Assembly: GCA_009809945.1 (NCBI GenBank)
Contig: WTPW01000855.1
Coordinates: forward strand, 93,176-157,175
DNA length: 64,000 nucleotides
Reading direction: 5' to 3'
Origin: Gigaspora margarita
Taxonomy: Eukaryota; Glomeromycota; Glomeromycetes; Diversisporales; Gigasporaceae
Position 1 is the stretch's first letter. Every line of letters begins with the position of its first letter. Under the pieces are notes generated by a model. It saw only the letters and a program-made list of their open reading frames with translations. It was not told where the DNA came from and made no database searches. A program made the position numbers and the translations under genes. Below are positions 22,825-33,974 of this stretch, piece by piece.

Positions 22825-23830
22825 TTGGTTGGATTGTTTCGTTTATATCGTCTGGCCTTTTTCTTTTGCCGAAGGTTCTTATATTGCTACATTCTTCGTT
22901 TTCCATCAATTCTACTTTTAAATACTCTCTAGTATCTTCAGGTTTCATTTCTGTAAACTCAATTAATCGTACATCAGCGTTATTAAATGTGATACTTCCA
23001 TTACTTTGATTATTCTCTTTATCTCGCTTCGGACAATCTTTAACAATGTGACCTTCTTGTTGACACAGGTAACACGTTCGAGGTTTGTAATTATGTGGTT
23101 GAAACTGATTTTGCCTCTTATTTCGATTCATCATGGTTCTAGATACAATGTCTTTAACCATATTTTCAATATCACTTCTACTTAATTTCTCTTCCTTATC
23201 GACACGATTAATGCTAAGACTAGCCAACCCGTTTACAATGCTATCTATATTCACATCAACTTTATTTGGTTGTAATACATCGTTAGATGCTGCTGAGTCC
23301 TTATTCTCCAAGGGATTCTTATCTCTCTTATAATCCTCCATCTCCAATGCCCTCTTCTTGGCTTTATCATAATTCTTTGGGCAACCGTTCTCTATCTTTG
23401 ATCGATAGGGATCCTTTACCCTTTGATATACCAATCACGTTTTTCATCGATCCTCAGTTGGTCTTTTACAGCTTCTGCATGAACTTCATAACGGTTAGTA
23501 TATTCCCTTTTCTTCTTGTTTGATATGTTATAACCTTATGATCTTCATTTCGGATTCATTTTCGGCTTTGATCTTTTCGATAATAGTCTTTTTTAACTCA
23601 GCCCAAGTTGCTTTAGTTTGTACTAACGTTCGTACCCATGTCCTCATACCCTCAGACATGTGCATGTGTACCCTCAAACGTGTAGTATCATCATCATACT
23701 TCTTGGCTTGAGCATAACCTTTGTAATCAAAGAGAAAGTTCTCAATATCGTCGATCTCAGCACCCCGATAGACTGGTATGGTTGTATCTTGACTTCCCAT
23801 TATGTTGTTTATTTCATACGTTGTTGTCAA
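22802..23830 (-). pseudogene. Retrotransposon Gag with CCHC zinc knuckle, frameshifted
   Basis: The first frame (23830-23528) gives a 100-residue capsid-like N-terminus with YRGAEIDDIENFLFDYKGYA and TWAELKKTIIEKI, typical of fungal gypsy Gag. After at least one shift (EYTNRYEVHAEAVKDQLRID lies in a third frame at about 23500-23440) the 210-codon frame 23434-22802 continues. It holds a basic region and the zinc knuckle CYLCQQEGHIVKDC (CX2CX4HX4C, about residues 120-133). Gag packages element RNA. The 3' end overlaps the next frame by 23 nt in a +1 relation. Confidence 0.85.
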
Positions 23831-23834
23831 TGTT

Positions 23835-24465
23835 CTTTTGTTCGTTGCACCTAGACCTTTTCTTATTTTGGTCTGACCTTTACGGCTTTAACTTTTGGTC
23901 CTACTCTTTTCGCTATTTATGTACTGTGTATTGTAGCGTTGTTGATATCGTTTCTAGTTATAGTATTACCAATTTTGGGCAAACAATGTCGTAACTCAAA
24001 TGTATTTATTGTTTTATGAGACTCGCTTTTAGTACACCTTGTTCCTCAATTCAACTCCTTACTTCACCTAATAGTCTTCCTCGGTCTACTCAATTAGGTA
24101 CCACTACATTATTAATACGGCGCAAGCTTTACGAAAATTCAGAAGTGGATCAGATCGAACCATTTTATTATTATTCTCATGCACGATTACATAATGACTT
24201 TTAATAATAGACTATCCTTTACATTGTTTAAGATACATTTTGATTACGACATCTTGTCGCAACTTAGTAAGTTAGTGATTTTGCACATCGTGTAACCCGA
24301 GCCACTCCGGCGATTCGGATTCAGACCTCGGATCGAACCTGCGGATCATTAATACTAGCTTTGTAATATTATAGCAAAATTACAATCCAAGCAATTTTAC
24401 TTAGTACACGGTTTGGCCGCTCCAATTTAAATCTATGTTTAACAACCCCCCCCCTCTCGATTGGA
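23835..24465. other. Region upstream of gypsy gag; possible LTR/leader, unproven
   Basis: Base composition is like the retroelement rather than the AT-rich background up to about 24330, so the 5' LTR or leader probably lies here. No matching 3' LTR or clear primer-binding site was found to set its limits. A C8 run occurs near 24446-24454. Confidence 0.35.
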
Positions 24466-24471
24466 TTTTTA

Positions 24472-24709
24472 CAGGGCTGTCCCCAAATTTCCGGGTTGGA
24501 TGCGTCGGATCTAGGTCGGCGTTTACCCTACTTGTTAGCAGGTTCTATAGCAAAATTATCAGCTGGGCATTTTTTACTTAATGAATGGATATGATTTATT
24601 AGTAAAATTTTTTATGATCTTGGGGCAAAATTGATCAATTCTGATCCAGCCGACCATGATTCCGATGCACTCCGACGTATCCCGACCCGGAATTTTGGGG
24701 ACTCCCCTG
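24472..24709. mobile_element. TA-target MITE with GC-rich ends (238 bp)
   Basis: TIRs CAGGGCTGTCCCCAAATTTC and CAGGGGAGTCCCCAAAATTC, continuing CGGGTYGG and CGTCGGA. TA at 24470-24471 and 24710-24711. The CpG-rich ends stand out against the background. Confidence 0.85.
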
Positions 24710-24762
24710 TATGAGTTCTCTCGATTGAGCAAATTATAGGGGGAGTTAAACAACATATATAT

Positions 24763-24951
24763 GTTGTGCGTCAGATTGAAACTTGCGTCAGATTGAATCT
24801 GACGCACGTCAGATGACTATCATTTGACTAGCATTAAATGATCGGCAACAACTGGCCTAAAATAACTTCTAACTTTTCCATAATTTTACCCTAACCTTAA
24901 TCTAATTTAGGCCGGGTTTCATCTGACGCAAGAATCGATCTGACGCACAAC
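24763..24951. mobile_element. MITE with GCGTCAGATT words (189 bp)
   Basis: TIRs GTTGTGCGTCAGATTGAAAC and GTTGTGCGTCAGATCGATTC. GCGTCAGAT recurs two to three times in each end. The flanks ATATATA/ATATATA may be a target duplication but are low-complexity. Confidence 0.75.
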
Positions 24952-25153
24952 ATATATAACACTTAGATTCAAATTTCACTTTTCATATTACTAAAATGAA
25001 CCCATACAGAAAGATCACCAAAATTAGAGTAGCTGTGTGATGCAGTCATGCTAAACCTAGGAACATTATATAAGTTAGTTAGAATTAATTAGTAAAATTT
25101 TATGAATCATAAGATTTTATAGAATTTTATTAATAAAATTTTATAAAATCTTA

Positions 25154-25809
25154 TCCCTTAAACTGTAAGCAATTCCAGGCAAATTTGCCTGGAAAATTGC
25201 TATAAATATGCTTATGATCTATATTTTTTAAAACTTAAAATATTTAATTAAAATTTTTTTTAATAATATTTGAAAATAAGGATTATATTATAGTAGTATT
25301 TAATTTTATATTATAAGAAAAAAAGTTTAAGTTGCTTATAAGCTAAAAATAGACAAATTTTAAAAAATTTATTATTCAAAAAAATTATTTACTTATTCTT
25401 GGCGAACTCTATAAATATTAGCTCTAGCACCCTGTTCTAATACAGTATTGTAGTTTATAAAAAGGATTACAACTTTAATTATTGCAACTTTTGTGATTTA
25501 CTTGTAAAAATTAGAACTTTAATTAGAAGTGAAATTTTTTTTTATAGACGGGAACATATAAAATTTAAGAAAATCTAAAGAAAAGCTTTATAGTAAAAAT
25601 TTTAAATTAAATCTTCAAACTTTTATTACTTTAAAGTTTATTAATAATTTTAAAAAATTTTTATAATAAAGTTTATAAAATATATTTTAAAGAAAATATT
25701 TTATAAATAAAGTATATTCCATATTCTTAATAAATTTTTGTTTTATTTAAAAAATTGTAAATATGTCTAAAAATTCTAGGCAAATTTGCCTGGAATACAG
25801 TTTAAGGGA
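25154..25809. mobile_element. TA-target element, family T1 copy 2 (656 bp)
   Basis: TIRs TCCCTTAAACTGTAAGCAAT and TCCCTTAAACTGTATTCCAG with subterminal CAGGCAAATTTGCCTG. TA at 25152-25153 and 25810-25811. It cleanly interrupts a satellite unit. Exactly as long as copy 1. Confidence 0.9.
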
Positions 25810-26857
25810 TAATACACAAATTTTTATTAATTAATTCTAACTTTACGCACTAAGTAAACATGTTCAGCACTTAAAAATACATCAAATCGGTATATTTATT
25901 TTTTATTTTCCTTGAAATTTGAAGAATAGATGCATAATTTTGGATTTTTGATCAAAAAAGTCAAATTTAAGCATCTTTTCTCCAAATTTTAAGTAAAATA
26001 AAAATAATTCTGCCAATTTAATGTATTTTAGGCTCTGAACAAGTTTACCTAGTGAATTAAGTTAGAATTAATCAGTAAAAGTTTGTGAATCATAAGATTT
26101 TATAGAATTTTATTAATAAAATTCTATAAAATTTTATGATTCACAAAATTTTACTAATTTATTCTAACTTCATTCACTAAATAAACTTATTTAGAGCCTA
26201 AAAATACATTAAATTAGCAGAATTGTTTTTATTTTACTTGAAATTGAAGAAAAGATGCTTAAATTTGACTTTTTTGATCAAAAATCCAAATTTAAGCATC
26301 TATTCTCCAAATTTCAAGTAAAATAAAAATAACTCTGCCAATTTGATGTATTTTTAGGTGCTGTGCTGTACAAATTTACTTAGTTCATTAAGTTAGAATT
26401 AATCAGTAAAAGTTTGTGAATCATAAGATTTTATAGAATTTTATTAATAAAATTCTATAAAATTTTATGATTCGCAAAATTTTACTAATTTATTCTAACT
26501 CCATGCACTAAATAAACTTATTTAGAACCTAAAAATATATTAAATTAGCAGAATTGATTTTATTTTACTTGAAATTTGAAGAAAAGATACTTAAATTTGA
26601 CTTATTTAACTTTTTGATCAAAAATCCAAAATTATGTATCTATTCTCCAAATTTCAAGTAAAATAAAAATAACTTTGCCGATTTGATGTATTTTTAGGTG
26701 CTGTACAAGTTTACTTAGTGCATTAAGTTAGAATTAATCAGTAAAAGTTTGTGTATCATAAATTTTATAGAAGTTTATTAATAAAATTCTATAAAATTTT
26801 ATAATTCACAAATTTTACTAATTAATTAATTAATTCTAACTTCATGCACTAAACATA

Positions 26858-27318
26858 TCCACTGATTTGATTTTTAGGGGTCTTTTTTCAATAAACCATT
26901 ACACAAACTTCTGCTATTAAGTGACGTGAAGAATAACAAATGAAACTTTCAAATAAAATAGTTTTTTTGGCCTCGATATGAGATAAATAAGCAATAAATA
27001 TTCAAAGAACAGCCACACCAAGCTGTAAAGGAAGCACTATCACTAGTTGTTTGAAGCGTTCGGGTATTTTCAAGTAGTGAAGGATCGGTTGTATAATGGG
27101 TAAGGGTAAATTCGGAAGCAATTTTTAGAAAAATACCTTTTTAACTTATTTTTAGCTAATAATTAAACATGTAAATATTAAAATATTCTATACACTTAAT
27201 TATGGATTAAAAGTAAGTTTAAAAGACCGTTGTTGTAAAAATTCACTTTGTAATAAATTTTAATAGCAAATAATTCTCAATCATGATTGGCTAATTTTGG
27301 GGTGAAATCAAATCGGTG
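26858..27318. mobile_element. TIR-bounded insert in satellite B
   Basis: Ends CATATCCACTGATTTGATTT and CATATACACCGATTTGATTT flank about 460 bp of non-satellite DNA; satellite sequence resumes immediately after. Target duplication not resolved. On the minus strand (27119-26984) about 45 codons are open (SEFTLTHYTTDPSLLENTRT and following) with no known family, possibly captured coding DNA. Confidence 0.55.
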
Positions 27319-27689
27319 TATATGATAAACTTGTTTAGAACCTAAAAATACATTAAATCAGCAGAATTGTTTTTATTTTACTTGAAATTTGGAGAAAAGA
27401 TGCTTAAATTTGACTTTTTTTGATCAAAAATCCAAAATTATATATTTATTCTCCAAATTTTAAATAAAATAAAAATAACTTTGCCGATTTGATACATTTT
27501 TAGATCTGAATATATTTACTTAGTGCATAAAGTTAGAATTAATTAATAAAAATTTGTGTATTATAAGATTTTATAAAATTTTATTAATAAAATTCTATAA
27601 AATCTTATAATTCATAAAATTTTACTAATTAATTCTAACTTTATACACTAAGTAAACTTGTCAGCACCAAAAAAATATATATTAAGTAT

Positions 27690-28540
27690 ATTCAAATTTA
27701 GACCAGTCTGTATAAAATTTAGAGTCTGAGTCTGGTTTAATCCTGGACCAAACCCAAACCAGACCTATTCTGATTCTAGCTAGACCTGAACTGGACCTAA
27801 TCATATGTTGTTTAAATCCTTCTTCCTTTAAAAAATTTTGAACTTGTTTGTTATTAAACAAAGAATTAAATTGGAGTAGTCTTTGCAGGTTTGTTAGTAA
27901 AATTTGTTAAAATTTGGTGATTTTGGACAAAATTATTTAGGTCGAAGTAGCTTAGGTTATATGACATACAAAATTTTTTGGATATCACTAACTCACTAGT
28001 CGCAACAGATTACGATAAATCCTCATATATCCCGGTATTAGATACATGTACAACCAACTACCTACTATCTATTAGTATCTCAACTATGATTCAAACTTGT
28101 TTTTATATAGTAATTGCATATTGTTTTAAATTATTTTTGGTTTAGTTTTAATAATCTGTAGTCTTATCTGTTCTAAGTTTGGTATGGACAGATTATACAA
28201 AAAATAAAACATTTTGGGTAACACTTAGTAATTAAGCTGCATGATTTTAGTTGGCTGACTAAACCAGCTGACCAAAATATCAGCTAAGTGGCTGGCTAAT
28301 AGCTAATAGTATACTTTTAGAATAATTCAGAACTAATAATATATCACACTTTACATTTCGATAATAATTTATTCTATATAAGAAACTATCCAAAATACAC
28401 AGGTATTGATAAAAAAATATAATAGTAATCAACTATAATTTTAAAAAATATAATTAAATTATACAGTTTAGTATAAATTGTTAAATTGCTTTAATTAAAT
28501 AGTATATTTAATAATTTTATAAAAATGCAAATTAGTGTTA
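27690..28540. other. Spacer with CTGGACC/AGACCAG words
   Basis: 27690-27800 contains TTTAGACCAGTCTG, CTGGACCAAACCCAAACCAG and CTGAACTGGACCTA, resembling the flanks of satellite A. Beyond that it is AT-rich with nothing assigned. Confidence 0.45.
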
Positions 28541-28611
28541 TGAATTGTGCAAAAAATTTGTAATCGTTTAGTGGTTGTAAAAAATTGATTAAAGTTAATT
28601 ATATTCAACTA

Positions 28612-28725
28612 ATTAACTAATCAATTAATCAATTAATCAATTAATCAATTAATCAATTAATCAATTAATCGATTAATCAATTAATCAATTAATTAATTAA
28701 TCGATTAATCAATTAATAGTTAACA
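28612..28725. repeat. 8-bp tandem repeat ATCAATTA
   Basis: About 13 near-perfect ATCAATTA units with occasional ATCGATTA variants. This is a simple-sequence array, not a CRISPR: unit of 8 bp with no spacers. Confidence 0.9.
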
Positions 28726-29834
28726 GATAAACAAAAGTTTATATTATATACAGGCACAAAGTAACCACTTTATATAATAATGTTGATATTATTATACATC
28801 ATACATGTTCACATTATATCAGTCATCCAATTTGTCACACTATTGTCACATATAAATTTTTTATAAATAAAATTATAAAAAAAAATATATAAAATTACTA
28901 TAAACTTTGAAGAAATGATGTTTCAAAGTCTACATATCAACTTAAAATTAAATTCTTCAGGAATATAGAACAAGGGGAGGAGAAAAAGATAGTACAACAT
29001 CAGCAAATTTATAATAGCGTAATCTTACGTAAGATATTACGAACCGTAATATAAGCAAAATATTACGTAATATATTTCGAAATATTTCGAATTATCAAAT
29101 TTTCGAAATATTATGAAAGTAATTTCGAAATATTTCAAAATAGGTTAATGAAATATTTCGATCCCTTTCAAAATAATTTAGGACTAGGAAACCAAGCTGG
29201 ATCAGGATCAGTAGGTCTGTAACCTGGATCACGCATTAGACTGATTTTTCGAAATAGTTCGAAATAATTCGATGATATTCAAATTCTGTACTACAAGATC
29301 AGATTAGATCTTTTGTTTATAATTAGATCTTCTATTTTTTTTCTTTCGCTTTTTTGTTTTTATTTCTTTTTATTTTTTATTTTTGTTTCATTTTTTGTTT
29401 TCGTTTCGTTTTTTTGTTTTCATTTTTATTTTTAATTTTTTTTTAATTATTTTTTATTTCGGCACTTTTACAAGACACCTTTGCAAGAAGATATACAACA
29501 TTTCGAAACCTTTCGCATGTCTACTCAGACTTCTGACATAATCAAGAACACCAAGAATGCTTCTTTAGAGAATGATTTAGTTAGGCGCAAGTTTTCGCAA
29601 GTTTTTGCATGGTTTTGCAAGTTTGTGCAAGTTTTTGCAAGGTTTCGCGTCATTTATTTTTTCATTTCGTGTTTTTTGTTTTTGTTTTCTTTTGTTTTAT
29701 TTTAAAATTTTTTTTATTATTATATTTCGGCACTTTGTGAGAACAGAACCCTTACTTCCTAGCACTTTGCACGAAAAACAACCCAGACTTTTTCGGTACT
29801 TCGCGACTTTTTTGGCATTTCGCAAGAACATTAA

Positions 29835-30037
29835 NNNNNNNNNNNNNNNNNNNNNNNNNNNNNNNNNNNNNNNNNNNNNNNNNNNNNNNNNNNNNNNNNN
29901 NNNNNNNNNNNNNNNNNNNNNNNNNNNNNNNNNNNNNNNNNNNNNNNNNNNNNNNNNNNNNNNNNNNNNNNNNNNNNNNNNNNNNNNNNNNNNNNNNNNN
30001 NNNNNNNNNNNNNNNNNNNNNNNNNNNNNNNNNNNNN
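29835..30037. other. Assembly gap (203 N)
   Basis: Run of Ns directly before a perfect 18-bp tandem array; the true repeat length is probably unresolved. Confidence 1.
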
Positions 30038-30318
30038 AATAAAAAAATAATAATAAATAAAAAAATAATAATAAATAAAAAAATAATAATAAATAAAAAA
30101 ATAATAATAAATAAAAAAATAATAATAAATAAAAAAATAATAATAAATAAAAAAATAATAATAAATAAAAAAATAATAATAAATAAAAAAATAATAATAA
30201 ATAAAAAAATAATAATAAATAAAAAAATAATAATAAATAAAAAAATAATAATAAATAAAAAAATAATAATAAATAAAAAAATAATAATAAATAAAAAAAT
30301 AATAATAAATAAAAAAAT
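30038..30318. repeat. 18-bp tandem repeat, about 15 units
   Basis: Near-perfect units AATAAAAAAATAATAATA. It begins at the gap edge, so the array may be longer. Confidence 0.95.
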
Positions 30319-30935
30319 ATAAAATTTTATAATAAATTGCGAAACCTTGCGAAATAAAGCGAAAACCTGTAAAAAAGCACGATTATGTGAATATGTATAT
30401 TGTTTATTTATTTTTTAAAATTTTGCGAAAATTTGCCAAATATTGCGAAACAATGCGAAATGATCCAAAATATTGCGAAACAATGTGAAAATATCAAAAT
30501 ATTACCTCCTGCACGCATTAGTTTATTGATCTGCATGAGTACNCNACCCCTGTGGGGGGAGNTAATTTGCATTTTTTTTTATTTGGTATATTTCAAAATA
30601 TTTCGAAATAATAACCGTAATATTACCGTAATCTAACGTAATATATTANNTAATACACCGTGACGATCGTAAGATTTTTGTAATATTACGGGCCGTAATA
30701 TCTTACGTAAGATTACGTATATATAATTCGCTGATGAAAAATTGGATCATTTCACTAATTTTGCACAAAACAAAAATATAACTTTGTCAAAAACAAATAT
30801 TTTCTAATTTTAAGATAAGAATCTTATATAAAATCATGCTCTAAACAACTTTACTTAATCAGCAGAAGTGGGTAACCTTGTAAGAAAAATGGGTTATCTA
30901 TATGCTAAAGTCAAAATATTTAACTTTACAAGATA

Positions 30936-31212
30936 AACCTTTTTTTTCATTAGACAACCTACTTTGGGCCCTTAAGCAAAGTTGTTTGGCATGTAATTTT
31001 ACTTTATATTTAAGGTTGAAATGGCTTTCTCAGACCTTTTACTAAGTGAAAAATGGGTTTAAAATTAAAAAAAAATTTTTTCTAACTTTAAACCTATTTT
31101 TCTCTTAGTAAAAGGTCTAAAAAGCTGTTTCAACCTTAAATATAAAGTAAAATTATGCTAAACAACTTTGCTTAAGGGCCCAAAGTAGGTTGCCTAATGA
31201 AAAAAAAAGGTT
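30936..31212. mobile_element. Foldback element B of the TA-sharing trio (277 bp)
   Basis: Ends AACCTTTTTTTTCATTAGAC and AACCTTTTTTTTCATTAGGC. Long arms (GGGCCCTTAAGCAAAGTTGT and others) pair around a centre near 31075. TA at 30934-30935 and 31213-31214, the latter shared with the next element. Confidence 0.85.
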
Positions 31213-31214
31213 TA

Positions 31215-31420
31215 CCGTATTCTATCATGAATAAGCACCCCTTTTTTAAAATTTCAAACTCAGCATTCTTGATAACTATCTAATCAAACTTAATAAAAAT
31301 TTTTTTATTTAAATTTTATAGATTTATAAAAAAATTTTTATTAAGTTTGATAAGATAGTTATCAAGAACGTTGAGTTTGAAATTTCAAAAAAGGAGGTAC
31401 TTATTCATAATAGGATACGG
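31215..31420. mobile_element. Foldback element C of the trio (206 bp)
   Basis: Ends CCGTATTCTATCATGAATAA and CCGTATCCTATTATGAATAA. The arms contain TTTCAAACTCARCRTTCTTG and GATAACTATCTTATCAAAC. TA at 31213-31214 and 31421-31422, both shared with its neighbours. The end resembles those of 41845-42154 and 43711-43899. Confidence 0.85.
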
Positions 31421-31422
31421 TA

Positions 31423-31596
31423 AAGTATAACCCACAATAGTCACATTCGTATTAGTCACAATCTCGCTATAGTCACCTCAATTCTTCTATTTAACTATAT
31501 ACACTATATATAAATTCTTGCTCACATTAGTCACAATCTCGCAATAGACACATAGAATGTCTGATTTTGGCATGTGACTATTGCGAGATCATACTA
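31423..31596. mobile_element. TIR element D of the trio with TAGTCAC words (174 bp)
   Basis: Ends AAGTATAACCCACAATAGTC and TAGTATGATCTCGCAATAGT. TTAGTCAC/TAGTCACA words recur. TA at 31421-31422 and 31597-31598. Immediately beyond, TCTTGTAAAGTTAAATATTT is the mirror of the sequence left of element B. Confidence 0.8.
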
Positions 31597-32000
31597 TATC
31601 TTGTAAAGTTAAATATTTTGACTTTAGCATATAGATAACCTATTTTTCTTACAAGGTAATCCACTTCCGCCAATTAAGTAAAGTTGTTCAGAGCATGATT
31701 TTACATAAAATTCTTATTTTAAAATTAAAAAATATTTGTTTTTGACAAATTTATATTTTCAGTTTGTGCAAAATCAGTGAAATTTTGATTCGATTTTTGT
31801 ACTACCTTTTCTCCTCCCCTTGTTCTATATTCATGAAGAATTTAATTTTAAGTTAATATGTAGACTTTGGAACATCATTTCTTCAAAGTTTATAGTAATT
31901 TTATATGTTTTTTTTTTATAATTTTATATATAAACAATTTACATGTGACAAATTGGATGACTAATATAGTATTATATAGTAAAAGTTTATATCTATATAT

Positions 32001-32232
32001 GGGTTTTTGCTAGAAAAACCACAGTTAGAAACTATTTAAATTTTGATAATAAAATTTGAAATTGCTAGCTATCTATTAATTCAATTTGAATAAACTTTTT
32101 TTTTACTTTATAAAGCTATTTAATAAAATAAAAAAAAGTTTATTCAAATTGGATTAATAGATAGCTAGCAAATTCAAATTTTATTATCAAAATCTAAATA
32201 GTCTCTAACTGTGGTTTTTCTAGCAAAGACCC
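32001..32232. mobile_element. Foldback MITE (232 bp) with TATATAT target
   Basis: Ends GGGTTTTTGCTAGAAAAACC and GGGTCTTTGCTAGAAAAACC. Arms of about 95 bp pair around a centre near 32115. Flanked by TATATAT on both sides (32214-type low complexity noted). The arms hold ATTAATTCAATTTGAATAAA, an M1-like core. Confidence 0.85.
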
Positions 32233-32235
32233 TAT

Positions 32236-32935
32236 ATATCTACATACAATCAATATTATAAAATATTAAGTACTATAAAATCACTGTATAGAAAATAAAT
32301 CAGTGAATATAAAGAAATATAAAACTTGTAAGATTTAATCTTAAAATTTTGGCTAAATAGGCTTGTTTTTTTTTTAAAAAAACATATTATCATATAGATC
32401 TAATTTAGCTGAAATTTACTATATTATAAAAGAACTTAAAATTTGTCTATTTTAATTATAGTTTAATTATAGTTTAAGTATAGTTTGTTATAAATTTTGT
32501 TATTAGTAACTAGCTATTAAAAATGCTTAAATATAGTACTTATATAGAAGGTAGTGACTGTATGGAAGTGTGATTATAATAAAGTTTATATTAATATATA
32601 GCAATACATGTTTGTACAATGTTAGTTTATATCAATACACAGATCTAAGTGCCCATATTTCATAATAACATTATATTATTGTATATTATATACTTTTTTA
32701 AAAAAACAGCATTATAAATAATAAGCATTATATTTATATAAATATACAAGTTTTTAGATACTATATTTCATAATTATGTTTGTATTGTTATACATACTTG
32801 TATTACATATATATTTATCAATATATGGGTATGAAGAACCTGTATTTTATAATATAAGATATTATATAATTCGTTAAAAATTTTAAGTAGCAATTTTTGA
32901 AAATTTGTTAAATCAAAGTAATTCATACTATTATT
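32236..32935. other. AT-rich spacer
   Basis: A 77-codon minus frame (32774-33007) overlaps repeat DNA and is not supported. Nothing else recognised. Confidence 0.5.
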
Positions 32936-32937
32936 TG

Positions 32938-33879
32938 CATTAGCAAAATAAATATATGAAATCTTTTGAAAGAAATTGCATGCCAAAAGCTTTTGAAAGA
33001 ATTGCAATTGATACGAAATCCTTTAAAAGATGTACAATCTTTCAAAAAATTTTGGTATGCATTTTTTTTGAAATATTTCAAAATAAATTTTGAAATATTT
33101 TAAAATATATTTGGAATAGGACAAATAAAAAATGCAATCCTGTACCTAATTATCCCCTCTTCGGGGTCACAGGAAATAATATTTCACATATTATCACAAT
33201 ATTTTACAAAATTTCAAAAATTTTTAAAAAAATAAATAAACGATAACATATTCACATAATCATACTTTTGCAAATTTTGAACATTTTCACAGGTTTTCGC
33301 AAGATTTTGCAATTTAATATAAAATTTTATATTTTTTTATTTATTATTATTTATTATATTTTAAATTTATTTTAAATTAAATATATATTTTTATTCAATA
33401 TTAGAGAGCTTCCAGAAATCAGCTGATTTTTATTTACTATAAGCATACCCTACACACACCTGATACCCCAATTAGCCAATCAGATTTTACGATTATTAAA
33501 AAATTAGATATAATATTTAATAGTAAATAACTTTTGATAACTGGACCAAATTTAATAATTTAACTACCAATATGATCCTCTCAATAAGAGGGTTCTAGCA
33601 AGCCAAATCATTAAAATTTTAATGTGCTCTTGGTATAACCCAGTTTACAAATCTACTAATCCAGCTTGGTTTCCTAGGTCTAAAATATTTTGAAATATTT
33701 TGATAAATATTTCAATACCACTTTTGAAATATTTTAAAATTATTTTTGAAATATTTTGAAAACTAAAATACTTTGAAATATATTTTGAAATACATTGTGA
33801 TTAACAAAATCTTTCAAAAAATATTGCAGGTTCACAAGATTTTTTGAAAGATTTTACTACTATAAATTTGCTAATGCAA
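32938..33879. mobile_element. Family F copy 3, CpG-depleted, with PIF-like fragment inside
   Basis: Ends GCATTAGCAAAATAAATATA and GCATTAGCAAATTTATAGTA. The interior is the reverse complement of parts of 28998-30736 (CACAGGTTTTCGCAAGATTT; TTATTTATTATTATTTATTA; CAGCTTGGTTTCCTAGG). Where copy 1 has TTTCGAAATA this copy has TTTTGAAATA. Confidence 0.65.
33414..33630. mobile_element. Truncated PIF-like element, family P2
   Basis: TTA at 33411-33413, then GAGAGCTTCCAGAAATCAGC, ACACCTGATACCCCAATTAG and the M1 core (GGACCAAATTTAATAATTTA). It matches the right end of 47176-48501 read on the other strand; the second end is missing. Confidence 0.75.
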
Positions 33880-33974
33880 ACCTAATCAAAAATTTTCTAA
33901 AAAATATGATTGCAAATCACAAATCATAATCACTAAAACAAGTTATTTAATATTAATAAAATAATATTAAAATG

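Larger units (their letters stand above)
21160..23830 (-). mobile_element. Ty3/gypsy retrotransposon remnant (gag-PR-RT)
   Basis: Gag, zinc knuckle, protease-like and RT segments follow in the usual order on the minus strand, with multiple frameshifts. RNase H and integrase are missing: the RT breaks off soon after the YxDD region and the sequence runs into an unrelated gene remnant. LTRs were not identified. Confidence 0.85.
25070..27680. repeat. Palindromic satellite array B
   Basis: Same unit as array A (ATTAGTAAAATTTTATGAAT, TTTTTAGGTGCTGTACAAGT, CTTGAAATTTGAAGAAAAGA). Unit starts near 26030, 26350, 26690 and 27500. It is interrupted by the T1 copy at 25154-25809 and by a TIR-bounded insert at about 26858-27318. 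Net length without the inserts is about 1.5 kb, close to that of array A. Confidence 0.8.
28998..30736. mobile_element. 1.7 kb TIR element rich in TTTCGAAATA and GTAATATTACG words, family F copy 1
   Basis: Ends CATCAGCAAATTTATAATAG and CATCAGCGAATTATATATAC, each followed by CGTAATCTTACGTAAGATAT. Inside come TTTCGAAATATTTCGAAAT arrays, the unique word ACCAAGCTGGATCAGGATCA, a T-rich tract with repeated GGCACTTTGCAAGAA words, an assembly gap, an 18-bp tandem array, then GCGAAA-rich DNA. It splits the left arm of the surrounding inverted repeat. No protein recognised. Decayed relatives are at 32938-33879 and 42251-43983. Confidence 0.7.
28820..31965. repeat. Large inverted repeat containing nested elements
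   Basis: Left arm (28826-28995: GTCATCCAATTTGTCACA, ACTTTGAAGAAATGATGTTT, TATAGAACAAGGGGAGGAGA) and right arm (31800-31965) are inverted copies. The arms continue at 30745-30935 and 31599-31795 (TTTCACTAATTTTGCACAAA, ATCATGCTCTAAACAACTTT). The left arm is split by the 1.7 kb element 28998-30736 and the loop by three foldback elements 30936-31596. The arms carry the M2 core. Confidence 0.8.

Noticed and set aside
24290-24350. B-box-like GGTTCGATCC on the minus strand
   Set aside because: It does not fully match the B-box consensus, has no A box at the right distance and no tRNA-like folding.
28612-28725. CRISPR-like array
   Set aside because: The 8-bp unit repeats without spacers in a eukaryotic context; it is a simple tandem repeat.
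29605-30042. Long ORF running through Ns (also 47526-48012)
   Set aside because: Most codons are undefined gap bases.
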